Assembly: GCA_021786575.1 (NCBI GenBank) | Contig: JAJYMY010000002.1 | Coordinates: 372,001 to 436,000 of the forward strand | DNA length: 64,000 nt | Source of the DNA: an archaeon | GTDB lineage: Archaea > Thermoproteota > Nitrososphaeria > Nitrososphaerales > Gagatemarchaeaceae | Direction of reading: 5' to 3' | Shown here: piece after piece, positions 41,834 through 50,662 of the stretch | Numbering within the stretch: the stretch's first letter is position 1 | Layout: every line of letters starts with the position of its first letter | Program-made: the position numbers and the translations under genes | Notes under the pieces: model-generated | Seen by the model: the letters and a program-made list of their open reading frames with translations, nothing else | Databases searched by the model: none | Told to the model about the DNA's origin: nothing

Positions 41834-44163
41834 ATGTAGCCCCAGCTTATCAGCAGGTCGCTCTCGCGGCTCCAACGTTGCCCTATGTCGTCACGGTAGA
41901 ACATGTTGGGTATCATCACGTTCTTCACGTTCTGATACACCTTCTCGATGGCATCCGACATGGTCGCCCCCGAGCCTGTTACGACGAGGGCGTACCCTGA
42001 GTTTCCGGCTATGTGCCAGTCTCCCCCCTCCTGTTTCACCTCTCCAATGTGGATGCCGTCAAGCGCTTGGCGCCTGAAGAGTATGGTCGCTCCCTCGGAG
42101 TATTTCTTGAACGCCTTCTCGTCCTCGAAGGGCCACGGCGGGATCGCGACCACCACGCCGACCTGGTATCCCTTCTTCGACTTCAGCTGGGTCTCGTTGC
42201 CATGGGCCAAGTCGTAGAGGAACTGTCCCCACTCGCTGGTAATCCCTTCCATCTGGATGCTGATGGTCGGGTAGCCGAACCTGCAATTTCCCGAGAAGAA
42301 AGGCTTTCCGTTCCGCCTTACGAGCATCGTGTGCCAGTCTTCCACTTCGACGTCCCACACCACCCCTGAGTAGACTTCTCGTGAAGTGACGCACTCGTCG
42401 GATGACATGTCCGCGTCTTCAGCCACCACCGAGAGGACGTGCGTATCACTTCCGGGGGCGTATTCTCCTGCGGACTTGGCCACCCCCCCCTTCGTGGTGC
42501 TTATGTCCGCAAGCATGCCGCGCTTGACAACGATCTCTTGGAGGTCGTCCGCAAGTCTCTCCGACAAGGTCTCAAAGTCCGTTTGGCGGGTCGGTGTGCG
42601 GGCGTCCCTGCGCCCGAGCGAGTATCCTCGCCAAAACGCTCCTAGCAGGTCTTGGGACAGGTCCTTGAACCTTTGCGGGACGAATTTCCCCCGGTCCCCG
42701 GTGCCTGACAAACCCAACTGATCGAGATATCTAACAAGCTGCGTCGACTGTATCTCGAAGTCGCCGTCGCCACGGACCATGTATTTCAGCCCTGTCTCTT
42801 TCAGGACGGCCTCTGCCCCGGCGCGGTTCTGGTCGCAAGGGGGCCGGGAGATTGTGACGGTGTAACCGCGGCTGTCAGAGTTCCCAAGTGCAAGGTAGAG
42901 GCCTAGGAAGGCCATGAACGCCATTGCAGGTACGGGGATTGCCTCATGGACTGTCTCCAACGCCCTTCCGTCCCCTCCGAGGTGATTTTCCTCCACGTAC
43001 GCCGGAATCTCGATTGTCTCAACGTGCGTTCCGACGAAGCGCCCTGTCCTTACGATGCGTCCTCGGCCGGTGATGCTCCCCGCCTTCGCGAACCCGGCCT
43101 TGCCCGAACGTTCGATCAACATCTTGTGGTCGGGCGTGACGAGGGCGTCGAACGCTGGGTAGCTCCCGTCCGACGACCTCAGCCGGACCATTTCGCCCCT
43201 GTATGTCTTGGCAAGGAGCGCGGCGACCCGTTTCCAGCTGACTTCACGCGAGGCTGGGTCGATTGACAGGGTCTCGTCGCCCATCTCTATCTCGAAGTAC
43301 TTCTTCCACCCTGACTTTGTCAGTATCTCTGTGGCCTCGTCGAAGCAGGTCCACTCCAGTGGCCATATCCCCTTGGCATTGGCGATGCAGTTGATGTCAA
43401 TGTATCCTACGTACCCGCTCGCTGCGAGCTTCTCCTTAGCCTTCAGAAGGGTCCTTTCGAAGACCGGGCTGTTCTTGGTGTAGAACATGGCGGTGCCCAT
43501 CTCCCCGGTGCTCGGGCCGAGCTCGCCGGGGAAGAGCCTCTTGTGCTCGAAGTTGACGCAGACAGGCATCACGAAGTCTTTCCCGTTGAAGAACGCTCCC
43601 ACCGCGACTTCGACCCCCTCTGCGTACTTCTGCATCTGGAACTCCTTGATCTTCTTGGACCAGTTGGTCTTGTAGTGTTCCAGTACCTGGAGGATGTCCT
43701 TTCCGTCGGCCTCCTGACCGATGAAGAGGAGCTCCTTCTCGCTCTGAGCCTTGCCGCTCGGCTTGAGGACGTACCTGTCCGGGTTCTTTTTCACGAAGTC
43801 TATCGCTTCGTCAAAGGAGGTGAAGTTCCAGCTGGGGAGCACGTCGACCCCGGCCAAGTTCAGCTCAGACTGGCCGAACTCCCTGTCGAGCTCTAGCTTG
43901 TCGGTGTAGGGGTTCCCTCCGACGACGAACTTCCCCTCGCTTCGAAGTTGCTCCGCCTTGGCCCCGAACCCCACGTCGTCGAAGACGATCACGTCCGGCC
44001 ATTCTTTCAGGGTGTCCCACTCGTCGACCTTCTCGAAGAACCCGAGCCCGACGTCCTTCTCCCCCTGACCGTGGCAGTACATTTTGACCTCGTGCCCCTC
44101 CTTCTTGAGCTGCCACGCAAGGTCCGCCGAGAGGCTTTCTTCGGTCACGAAGAGGAACTTCAT
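41830..44163 (-). CDS. PurD-like ATP-grasp enzyme containing an intein
   Basis: ATG 44163 gives 777 residues, of which 354 (273-626) are an intein; the spliced product would be 423 residues. The exteins resemble phosphoribosylamine-glycine ligase (GARS): an N-terminal Rossmann-like domain (MKFLFVTEESLSADLAWQLKKEG), ATP-grasp motifs YVLKPSGKA and FQMQKYAEGVEVAVGAFF, and the joined active-site motif PLEWT-CRFGYPT. The N-terminus is atypical for PurD, so another carboxylate-amine ligase is possible. A TATA-like AGATATTAAC on the minus strand near 44187-44197 lies 28 nt upstream of the ATG; the open frame to 44253 crosses it and was not used. Confidence 0.8.
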   Translation of the reverse strand: MKFLFVTEESLSADLAWQLKKEGHEVKMYCHGQGEKDVGLGFFEKVDEWDTLKEWPDVIVFDDVGFGAKAEQLRSEGKFVVGGNPYTDKLELDREFGQSELNLAGVDVLPSWNFTSFDEAIDFVKKNPDRYVLKPSGKAQSEKELLFIGQEADGKDILQVLEHYKTNWSKKIKEFQMQKYAEGVEVAVGAFFNGKDFVMPVCVNFEHKRLFPGELGPSTGEMGTAMFYTKNSPVFERTLLKAKEKLAASGYVGYIDINCIANAKGIWPLEWTCFDEATEILTKSGWKKYFEIEMGDETLSIDPASREVSWKRVAALLAKTYRGEMVRLRSSDGSYPAFDALVTPDHKMLIERSGKAGFAKAGSITGRGRIVRTGRFVGTHVETIEIPAYVEENHLGGDGRALETVHEAIPVPAMAFMAFLGLYLALGNSDSRGYTVTISRPPCDQNRAGAEAVLKETGLKYMVRGDGDFEIQSTQLVRYLDQLGLSGTGDRGKFVPQRFKDLSQDLLGAFWRGYSLGRRDARTPTRQTDFETLSERLADDLQEIVVKRGMLADISTTKGGVAKSAGEYAPGSDTHVLSVVAEDADMSSDECVTSREVYSGVVWDVEVEDWHTMLVRRNGKPFFSGNCRFGYPTISIQMEGITSEWGQFLYDLAHGNETQLKSKKGYQVGVVVAIPPWPFEDEKAFKKYSEGATILFRRQALDGIHIGEVKQEGGDWHIAGNSGYALVVTGSGATMSDAIEKVYQNVKNVMIPNMFYRDDIGQRWSRESDLLISWGYI
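42286..43347 (-). other. Intein (354 residues) with degenerate LAGLIDADG region
   Basis: Class 1 intein signals are all visible: Cys 1 in CFDEATEILTKSGW (block A), VTPDHKML (block B, TxxH), the C-terminal block EVYSGVVWDVEVEDWHTMLV with its His, and terminal FFSGN followed by extein Cys (+1). The residue before the final Asn is Gly, not the usual His. The middle holds two possible LAGLIDADG helices, FLGLYLALGNSD (about 147-158) and LLGAFWRGYSLG (about 234-245), both lacking the catalytic acidic residue, so the homing endonuclease looks inactive. The insertion splits the ATP-grasp active site between Thr and Cys. Confidence 0.88.
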
Positions 44164-44430
44164 CAGATGCGTTCCATTTTTCTTCCTCGTTAATATCTGT
44201 TGAACCCTGTCGTCCGGTCGGCGATTGGCGAAGGACGGACGGGAAGGCCGCAATTTGCGGTCACGTGATCGAGATCAGCCCGACAGCGCGAACCGATGGG
44301 CCGGCGGGTTTCCGCATCGTCGAGCAAGACCATTGGTCCGCCGCTCGGCCTTATGGCTGTAGGTAACAGCTCGTGGTTATCTCTGGTTTATACCGCCGAT
44401 TCGGAGCTGCCCCATCAAAGGGGTGTTGTG

Positions 44431-44838
44431 ATGCTAAGGCAGGCTCTGGAATCCGCGTACACGAGGACCTTGGGCGAGTTGAAAGGGACGGTTGCCCGCT
44501 CTATGTCGTCGTTGATGGAGGGAGGGGGGCTCGTCCGGGTTCTCTATGTCGTAATCATCGTAGTCTATATGTCTGGGTTCTCACTCGCAGTGCTGTATCC
44601 CGCCCCGGTCCAGAGCCTGACGCCGTACCCGAGCCCGTCGTTCGAGACCATCCCTGACGCCTTCGTGAACGCGTTCGTGATCGCCCTCGGAGGGGCCGGG
44701 ATCTACCTCGTCTATCTCAGCGGGAGGCAGACAGCCACCCCTCGAATGGTCAACTTCTACTTGAGCGCGGGGTTGCTCCTCCTCATAGTTTCTCTGTTCA
44801 TTGGTATTGACATGGCTGTCCTGAAGGGGTTCGGTTAG
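44431..44838 (+). CDS. Small membrane protein of unknown function
   Basis: ATG 44431 gives 135 residues: a helical N-terminus (MLRQALESAYTRTLGELKGTVARSMSSLM) and three hydrophobic helices (VLYVVIIVVYMSGFSLAVLY; FVNAFVIALGGAGIYLVYL; FYLSAGLLLLIVSLFIGIDMAVL). A GGTTTATACC box lies near 44383-44392, and AAAGGGG before the start could act as a ribosome-binding site. The frame is open back to 44296, but that part crosses the promoter. No family was recognised. Confidence 0.6.
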   Translation: MLRQALESAYTRTLGELKGTVARSMSSLMEGGGLVRVLYVVIIVVYMSGFSLAVLYPAPVQSLTPYPSPSFETIPDAFVNAFVIALGGAGIYLVYLSGRQTATPRMVNFYLSAGLLLLIVSLFIGIDMAVLKGFG

Positions 44839-44906
44839 ATGGAGGACGGCGGGGCCGGGTTGTTGGAGGAGGACCTGAACCTCCGTACAGCGGCAGCACC
44901 TTCCAA

Positions 44907-45143
44907 GTGAGCGGGATGACCGCCACCCTCAGGCGGCTGGATGGCCGACAATATCAGAGACTTCGGAGCGAAGGCAGGGCGGTCTGTCGTCTGTGCGGAC
45001 TGGCCCTCGAAGAGGGGACGGTCGTCTCGAAGAGCGATGGGCGCCACTTCAAGCTCTATCACAAGAACTGCGCAGCGAGGTCTGGGCTATGGCTGTCTTA
45101 TGAGGAAGGCACAGGACCTGAAGATGGCGCTGAGTCGGGTTGA
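44907..45143 (+). CDS. Small putative zinc-binding protein
   Basis: GTG 44907 (or ATG 44916) gives about 78 residues. A CxxC (VCRLCGLALEEG) followed 28 residues later by HxxC (LYHKNCAARSG) forms a treble-clef-like zinc site. The rest is short and acidic at the C-terminus. A nucleic-acid or protein-binding role is possible; no family was recognised. It is separated from the upstream membrane protein gene by 68 nt. Confidence 0.5.
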   Translation: MSGMTATLRRLDGRQYQRLRSEGRAVCRLCGLALEEGTVVSKSDGRHFKLYHKNCAARSGLWLSYEEGTGPEDGAESG

Positions 45144-45545
45144 CCGACGTCCGCTTGGTTCACGAGTTAAGCGGGATGCGTTGGGACTCGCCCCAGACAA
45201 GGAAGGGTCCTGGCGGGACTGGCTCCGCCCGCAGAGCGCCCGTCAGATCAGCAACCCTCTCCGGATCAGCCAGACTGGCCGTCGTTCCGCCTTCGAGCGA
45301 ATCTGAGTCAAGCCCCCCTAATCGAACAAAGCTCAAACCCTTACCAACAAATGCCTGAACCCGTCTCCCGTCCCTAGCTTGACGAACCCGCCCGGGCCCG
45401 TTCCTTGCTGTCACGAAAGCGTCCACCTCCGCCTTGTGCGAAGCCGAGCGGTTGTAATCACCCCGTCTGCCCTGTCGGCAGCATGACTCGCCAGTTAGAT
45501 GGCCGAAGGGAGAAATAGAGCAGCCTCATCCCGAGGTCGGCGATA
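45144..45545. other. 402-nt intergenic region with no confident gene
   Basis: One minus-strand open frame (45160-45426) exists but starts at a GTG with no promoter-like sequence, and its protein has no recognisable motif. Sequence around 45240-45300 can form several local stems, so a structured RNA is possible. The conserved cores of SRP RNA and RNase P RNA were not seen. A GAAATAGAG element near 45510-45518 may be the TATA box of the aminotransferase gene that follows. Confidence 0.4.
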
Positions 45546-46676
45546 GTGAGCATGAAAGGTCGCAAGAACAACGGTGGCGGACCGATCGATATGTGGGTCG
45601 CCGACCCAGGCTTCAGGACTGACGCGAAGATCGTCGACGCTTTCAATTACGCGGTGAGCAAAGGCTGTACGCATTACTTTCCCGCCGCGGGCTTTGACGC
45701 GCACGTCCTCCATCGGGCGATATCCGGTCATTACCTAGACGAATACGGAGTCAAGATAGACCCAATGGACGAAGTCTGCCCTACCCATGGCGCCCAAGAA
45801 GCGCTCTCGCTCTCCATCCAGGTTTGCGCCAGGCCCGGCGACGAGATGGTCGTCCCAGAGCCCACCTACAGTGCCCTCATAGAGAAGCTGGGCGCGTTCG
45901 ACCTCAGGCCCGTCTTCGTGCCATTGCTCGAAGGGGAGCACTGGCGGCTGGATGTGGACGCAATCAAGTCCGCGTTGACGGAGAAGACCAGGATGATCTA
46001 CCTCTGCGACCCGAACAATCCGACGGGGACCGTGTGCAGCCGGGCCGAATTGGACGCCCTGTCCGAACTTCTCGAAGAAAACAAGGGGGTCTCGCTCCTG
46101 CTCGACGAGTGCTATGCGAGGATTCTCTATGACGGGTCTTCTCACTATACGATGCTGAGCGAAAGAGCGCTCCTCGACCAGGTGTATGTCGTCAGCAGCT
46201 TCTCAAAGACCTACGCCATGACGGGCTGGCGCTTGGGTTATGTGGTGACGGGGAAGAGGAACGCAGACAGAATAAAGCGGCTCTCTGAAGAGTACAACGG
46301 CGGCGTCAGCTACGCCGTCCAGTACGCGGGCGCGGCGGCCGTGAAGAGCTGTTCCGAGTCAGTTCGAGCCATGGTGGAGGAGCTGGACGCCAGGCGGCGG
46401 GTGATGATGGAGGCCTTGGCACAGATCAATGACGTGACCTTCGAGACTCCGAAGGCGGGTTTCGAGGTGTTCCCCGACTTTTCCGCATATTCCCGCGACT
46501 CGGTCTCTCTCGCTTCGGCCCTCGAGAAGGAGGCGGGGGTCAGGACGATGGCAGGCGCCAGATACGGCCCCAGTGGTGAGGGGCACATCCGTCTTGTCTT
46601 CTGCGCCGAAGGGAGGTCGAGGATAAGGGAAGGGATCTCCAGGGTGTCGCGATTTATCGGGGCCCAGGCAGACTGA
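45546..46676 (+). CDS. Class I/II PLP-dependent aminotransferase
   Basis: GTG 45546 (or ATG 45552) gives 376 residues. Fold-type I aminotransferase markers: PTHGAQEALSLSIQVCARPGDEMVVPEPTY, DPNNPTGTVCSRAEL with the conserved Asn/Pro, LLLDECYARILYDG, and the PLP-Lys motif SFSKTYAMTGWRLGYV. Arg for the substrate carboxylate lies in GHIRLVFC. Aspartate- or aromatic-type aminotransferases look like this; the substrate is open. It precedes the peptide transporter operon by 93 nt and could work on imported amino acids. Confidence 0.85.
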   Translation: MSMKGRKNNGGGPIDMWVADPGFRTDAKIVDAFNYAVSKGCTHYFPAAGFDAHVLHRAISGHYLDEYGVKIDPMDEVCPTHGAQEALSLSIQVCARPGDEMVVPEPTYSALIEKLGAFDLRPVFVPLLEGEHWRLDVDAIKSALTEKTRMIYLCDPNNPTGTVCSRAELDALSELLEENKGVSLLLDECYARILYDGSSHYTMLSERALLDQVYVVSSFSKTYAMTGWRLGYVVTGKRNADRIKRLSEEYNGGVSYAVQYAGAAAVKSCSESVRAMVEELDARRRVMMEALAQINDVTFETPKAGFEVFPDFSAYSRDSVSLASALEKEAGVRTMAGARYGPSGEGHIRLVFCAEGRSRIREGISRVSRFIGAQAD

Positions 46677-46716
46677 CCCGAAGCAAGGGCGCCTGCCGTC
46701 GCACGAAGGTAAACGA

Positions 46717-46734
46717 ATGTACACTTTTGTACAT
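46717..46734. promoter_or_regulatory. Perfect palindrome upstream of the peptide ABC transporter operon
   Basis: ATGTACA, four bases, TGTACAT is a perfect 18-bp inverted repeat in the 93-nt gap before the substrate-binding protein gene. It lies about 11 nt upstream of a TTATATG TATA-like box (46746-46752), a position typical of archaeal activator or upstream regulator sites. Confidence 0.55.
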
Positions 46735-46769
46735 GTTGATTCCGCTTATATGTTACGGGTGGGGTAGGC

Positions 46770-48704
46770 ATGGACTGGTTGCGTAACGATCGCTCAGGCA
46801 TCGCGAGAGTAGCCGCTGCGGTTATCGTCGTCGTCATACTTGTGGTAGCCGGGGCGGCGTATTTCTTCGTCGTCTTGCCCTCGAGCCACACGACAACAGC
46901 GAGCACGACTTCGGTGCAGGCTCCTGCGTCCATCACCGTCGATGAAATTCCCGCGCCGGTGAGCGTGGACCCCGCATCCAGCTACGACGTCCCTGGGGGG
47001 GAGATAATGCAGAACGTGTACCAAGGCCTGGTGTTCTACAACGGCAGGAGCGGCTCGAGCTTCGTGGGGGTGCTCGCGGAGAACTGGACCGCGGCTTCGA
47101 ACGGCTTGAACTACACCTTCAACCTCTGGCCGTCCGAGACGTTCAGCAACGGGGCCGCTCTCAACGCTAGCACTATCTGGTACTCGTTCTACAGGACAAT
47201 GATCATGAACCTCGGGATATCTTCGTACATCAGCCAAGTCCTTGCGATTAACGGGGGGGCGGGTTTCACTGGGAACGTGAGCAGCACGGCGAAGGGGAAC
47301 ATCAGGCTCCCATTCGGAGCCCAGCAGGCCTTGGCAGCGGGAGGATACACCTTCTCATCGAACCAACTCCAGGCGGACCAGCAGGCTGCCCAAGACCTCG
47401 CCTCGATACTCTCGAACTTCAACGCTGCGAACTCCACCATCGAGACCATCATGTCGTATCCCCATCAGGCTGTGTCTGTCTCGGGGACCGACCAGGTGAA
47501 CATCAACCTCGACTTCTCCTATGCTGACTTCCTCCAGGTCATTTCCGGCGGGCTCGGGGACGCAGTAAGCCCGACTTTCGTCGACTCGCACGGAGGAGTC
47601 CAGATCGACACTGCGAACTCCTACGTCACCGACAACGCACTAGGGTCGGGCCCGTACACCCTCACCACGCCTCTGGGTGGGTCTAACGTCGTGTTAGTGG
47701 CCAACGCCAACTATTGGGCGTCCAAGATTCCGGCATCCCAGCGCAGCGTATGGCTCACCCCGCCGTCTATCAAAACAGTAGTGATAGACTACCAATCGAG
47801 CGAAGCGACCAGGGTGGCTGACATCCAATCGGGGCACGCGCAGATATCCCAAGTCGAGATACCTGACCTGCACGAGGTGGCCAACTACTCAGGGGTTATC
47901 ATACACAACTGGGGGCCGACCCCGACGATCGACTTCCTGGCGATCGATGCTTACCAGTACCCGTACAACATCACAGGGGTGAGGTTGGCGCTGGAGTACG
48001 GGGTCAACGCCTCTCAGATCCAGCACGAAGTATATGCAGGATATAGCCAGCCGTACGTCGGACCCCTCGACCCGGCCATGGCCTACTACAACCCTTCGAT
48101 CCAGGGGTACCCGTACAGCCCCAACACGGCCATTCAGCAGCTGTCTCAGGCTGGCTTCAGGGTGGCTCTCCCCAACGGAACGGTGATAAACAGCGGAGGC
48201 AAGGCGCTCCCAGCCCTCAACCTGATCTTCACCGCGGGGAGCGCGGCCGATCAAGAGGAGGCGACTGTGATCCAGTCGCAGCTTGCTGCGATAGGGGTGA
48301 CCGTGAACCTGGCCCCGGAGGCTTTCACAACCATAGTCGAGGACGAGCTCAACCCCGCGAACTCGCCGAACTACCCTGCGTTCCAGATTGCCGCAAACTC
48401 AGTGGTCTTCGTGGGCCCATCGGACCCGTCAGCCTACCTCGGCAACTGCCCTGCGAGGTGCCACCACGGCGACCCGGCTTACTTCAACAACACACAGGTA
48501 GTGCAGCTAATCAACGAGGCGATTCACACGTCCAATCCGACACTGCTGCAGCAGTACTACAACAACATGACCAACATCTACAAACAGCAGGCACAGTACG
48601 TCTGGCTGGACGACTTCACAGCCTACACCGTGGCCTCGTCGAGCCTGCAAGGATTCACTTGGAACGCGGCCCTGCTAGGGAACTTCTACGCCACCCTCTA
48701 TTAG
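46770..48704 (+). CDS. ABC transporter substrate-binding protein, family 5 (peptide/solute type)
   Basis: This 644-residue protein has an N-terminal membrane anchor (about 14-36: VAAAVIVVVILVVAGAAYFFVV) and a Thr/Ser-rich linker (SSHTTTASTTS), as in archaeal lipoprotein-like or membrane-tethered binding proteins. The SBP family 5 core follows: VDPASSYDVPGGEIMQNVYQGLV, GSGPYTL and the C-terminal YVWLDDFTAYTVASS. It has many N-glycosylation-type Asn-X-Ser/Thr sites, consistent with an extracellular archaeal protein. It should bind oligopeptides or similar solutes for the permeases encoded next. Confidence 0.88.
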   Translation: MDWLRNDRSGIARVAAAVIVVVILVVAGAAYFFVVLPSSHTTTASTTSVQAPASITVDEIPAPVSVDPASSYDVPGGEIMQNVYQGLVFYNGRSGSSFVGVLAENWTAASNGLNYTFNLWPSETFSNGAALNASTIWYSFYRTMIMNLGISSYISQVLAINGGAGFTGNVSSTAKGNIRLPFGAQQALAAGGYTFSSNQLQADQQAAQDLASILSNFNAANSTIETIMSYPHQAVSVSGTDQVNINLDFSYADFLQVISGGLGDAVSPTFVDSHGGVQIDTANSYVTDNALGSGPYTLTTPLGGSNVVLVANANYWASKIPASQRSVWLTPPSIKTVVIDYQSSEATRVADIQSGHAQISQVEIPDLHEVANYSGVIIHNWGPTPTIDFLAIDAYQYPYNITGVRLALEYGVNASQIQHEVYAGYSQPYVGPLDPAMAYYNPSIQGYPYSPNTAIQQLSQAGFRVALPNGTVINSGGKALPALNLIFTAGSAADQEEATVIQSQLAAIGVTVNLAPEAFTTIVEDELNPANSPNYPAFQIAANSVVFVGPSDPSAYLGNCPARCHHGDPAYFNNTQVVQLINEAIHTSNPTLLQQYYNNMTNIYKQQAQYVWLDDFTAYTVASSSLQGFTWNAALLGNFYATLY

Positions 48705-48713
48705 GAAGAAGCG

Positions 48714-49781
48714 TTGGGGCTAGCTACCTACGTAGCCCGAAGGGCGCTCTTCTCCTTCTTCGTCATAATCGGGGAGCTCCTGATAATATTCTACCTCACC
48801 AACATAGCAGCGCCAGACCCTGCAGTGATCTGGGCGGGCCCTGAATCCACCAAAGCTCAGGTCGCCCTCGTAGCCCAGATGTACCACCTGAACAGCCCCT
48901 GGTACGTCCAGTTCTATTACTACATGGTCAACGTCTTCAGCGGTAACTGGGGTATTTCGCCTCTCTACCAGCAGCCTGTGATCTCCCTCATCGAAGAATA
49001 CCTCCCTGTCACGCTCGAGCTTACCATCATAGCATTCGTCTTCAAGATAGGCCTCGAGATGACCCTGGGGGTCGTGTCCGCCATGCGGCCGAATGGGGCG
49101 GTGGACAACCTGATCAAGGTGACCTACACGACCGTACGTAGCGCGCCCCCGTTCTTGGTCGCCCTCGGCCTCCTTCTCCTCTTCTCGTACGGGACGCACA
49201 CCTTCCCGTCTTCGCAGCCCATCGACCCGATACTTGGGGCGACAGTCCCCAAGTTCCAGTTCTACAACCCCATCGCAGGAAAGGTGACCGGCTTCTGGCT
49301 GGTGGACAACATGCCCATACTGAACGCGCTCCTCGTCGGGGACTGGGCTGCCTTTTCGTCTGCCGTGTCCCACGCGGTGCTCCCTGTCGTGACGTTGATC
49401 TTGTTCGGGTTCGGGGGGATCGTCAGGCTCGTCAAGGTGTCCATGCTCGAGGTCCTCGACCAGGACTACGTCCGCACGGCCAGGGCGAAAGGGCTCAGAG
49501 AGAACGTGGTGATATTCAGGCACGCCTTAAGGAACTCCCTCCTCCCCGCGTTCACGCTGATTGGACTGGTCTTCGCAGGCCTTGTGACCGGGAGCCTGGT
49601 CGTCGAGACGATATACGGCTACTATGGGCTGGGATATTATGTCGCTGAGAGCCTCCTCACCTTCGATACACCCTCCCTGATAGGGACGCTCATACTCATC
49701 ACGGTGGTGATCATACTCAGCAACCTCGTGGTCGACATCGGGTATGGCTTCCTCGACCCACGCACCAGGGTGGGCTATTGA
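48714..49781 (+). CDS. ABC transporter permease, DppB type
   Basis: TTG 48714 gives 355 residues with six membrane helices. The first helix opening TYVARRALFSFFVIIGELLIIFYL and the cytoplasmic EAA loop (VRTARAKGLRENVVIFRHALRNSLLPAFTLIG) are typical of the DppB/OppB family. It overlaps the next permease gene by 4 bp, and forms the translocation channel with it. Confidence 0.9.
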   Translation: MGLATYVARRALFSFFVIIGELLIIFYLTNIAAPDPAVIWAGPESTKAQVALVAQMYHLNSPWYVQFYYYMVNVFSGNWGISPLYQQPVISLIEEYLPVTLELTIIAFVFKIGLEMTLGVVSAMRPNGAVDNLIKVTYTTVRSAPPFLVALGLLLLFSYGTHTFPSSQPIDPILGATVPKFQFYNPIAGKVTGFWLVDNMPILNALLVGDWAAFSSAVSHAVLPVVTLILFGFGGIVRLVKVSMLEVLDQDYVRTARAKGLRENVVIFRHALRNSLLPAFTLIGLVFAGLVTGSLVVETIYGYYGLGYYVAESLLTFDTPSLIGTLILITVVIILSNLVVDIGYGFLDPRTRVGY

Positions 49782-50662
49782 GCAAGAGCAGCTCGTCCGT
49801 AACCCTCGGGATAATCTTTGGGAACTGGGCGACCCTGGTCGGCGTCGGGATACTGGTAGTGTTCCTGGTGCTCTCGGCCCTGGCCGCCTGGCCCGTCACC
49901 TATCATCTCATCGCTCGTTATTCCCCGGACGCCCTCAACTTCGGCAGCTCTAACGCGCCCCCCTCGCTGGCTCACCTGTTCGGGACCGACGCGGAAGGGA
50001 GGGACATCTTCGCCAGGGTGATCGCCGCGCTCCCCATCGACATCGTCATCCCGTTCGAAGTAGTCGGGGCGAGCGTCGGCATCGGGTTCCTGCTTGGGAC
50101 CTTCGCCGGATACCTCGGGGGTTGGGTCGAGGAGCTTGTGCTGAGGGTCGCCGACCTCTTCTTCGCCTTCCCCAGCGTGGTCCTTGCCCTCACGATCTCC
50201 GCCATCCTCGGCGCGACTGATGAAGGCCTGCGCGTCGTCTTCACCGAGCTGGCGCTGATAGTCGTAGGGTGGCCCTTCTATACGAGGCTCGCCCGGGCGC
50301 AGGTGATATCGCTCAAGCAGATGCCATTCGTGCGCGCGGCCGAAGCGTCTGGCCTCGGGAAGTTAAGGATCATAAGGATGCACGTGATCCCTCATCTCGC
50401 CTCCGTCGTGGCGGTCTACGCGACCCTCGACATGGGGACCACGCTCCTTCTGTACTCGGTTTTCGCCTTCTTCGGGCTGGGGGTGGCTCCCCCGACCCCG
50501 GAGCTGGGGAGGATGGTCTATGACGGGCTGACCGCGCTCCCAGGGAACTGGTGGTGGTCTTTCTTCCCCGGGCTCATCCTCATGATACTCGCGCTGGGCT
50601 TTTCGCTGGCGGGCGAGGGGCTGAGGGACGTGTTCGACCCGAGGCTGAGGGGGCAGAGATGA
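49778..50662 (+). CDS. ABC transporter permease, DppC type
   Basis: TTG 49778 gives 294 residues. It has the DppC layout: N-terminal helix, FGTDAEGRDIFARVIAALPIDI after the first periplasmic loop, and the EAA motif (VRAAEASGLGKLRIIRMHVIPHLASVV). Its last base overlaps the ATPase gene (ATGA). It partners the DppB-type permease. Confidence 0.9.
   Translation: MSKSSSSVTLGIIFGNWATLVGVGILVVFLVLSALAAWPVTYHLIARYSPDALNFGSSNAPPSLAHLFGTDAEGRDIFARVIAALPIDIVIPFEVVGASVGIGFLLGTFAGYLGGWVEELVLRVADLFFAFPSVVLALTISAILGATDEGLRVVFTELALIVVGWPFYTRLARAQVISLKQMPFVRAAEASGLGKLRIIRMHVIPHLASVVAVYATLDMGTTLLLYSVFAFFGLGVAPPTPELGRMVYDGLTALPGNWWWSFFPGLILMILALGFSLAGEGLRDVFDPRLRGQR

Noticed and set aside
45240-45300. SRP or RNase P RNA
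   Set aside because: The conserved cores of these RNAs could not be found on either strand.
45160-45426. Minus-strand ORF as a gene
   Set aside because: No recognisable domain or promoter, and amino-acid usage resembles a shadow frame.
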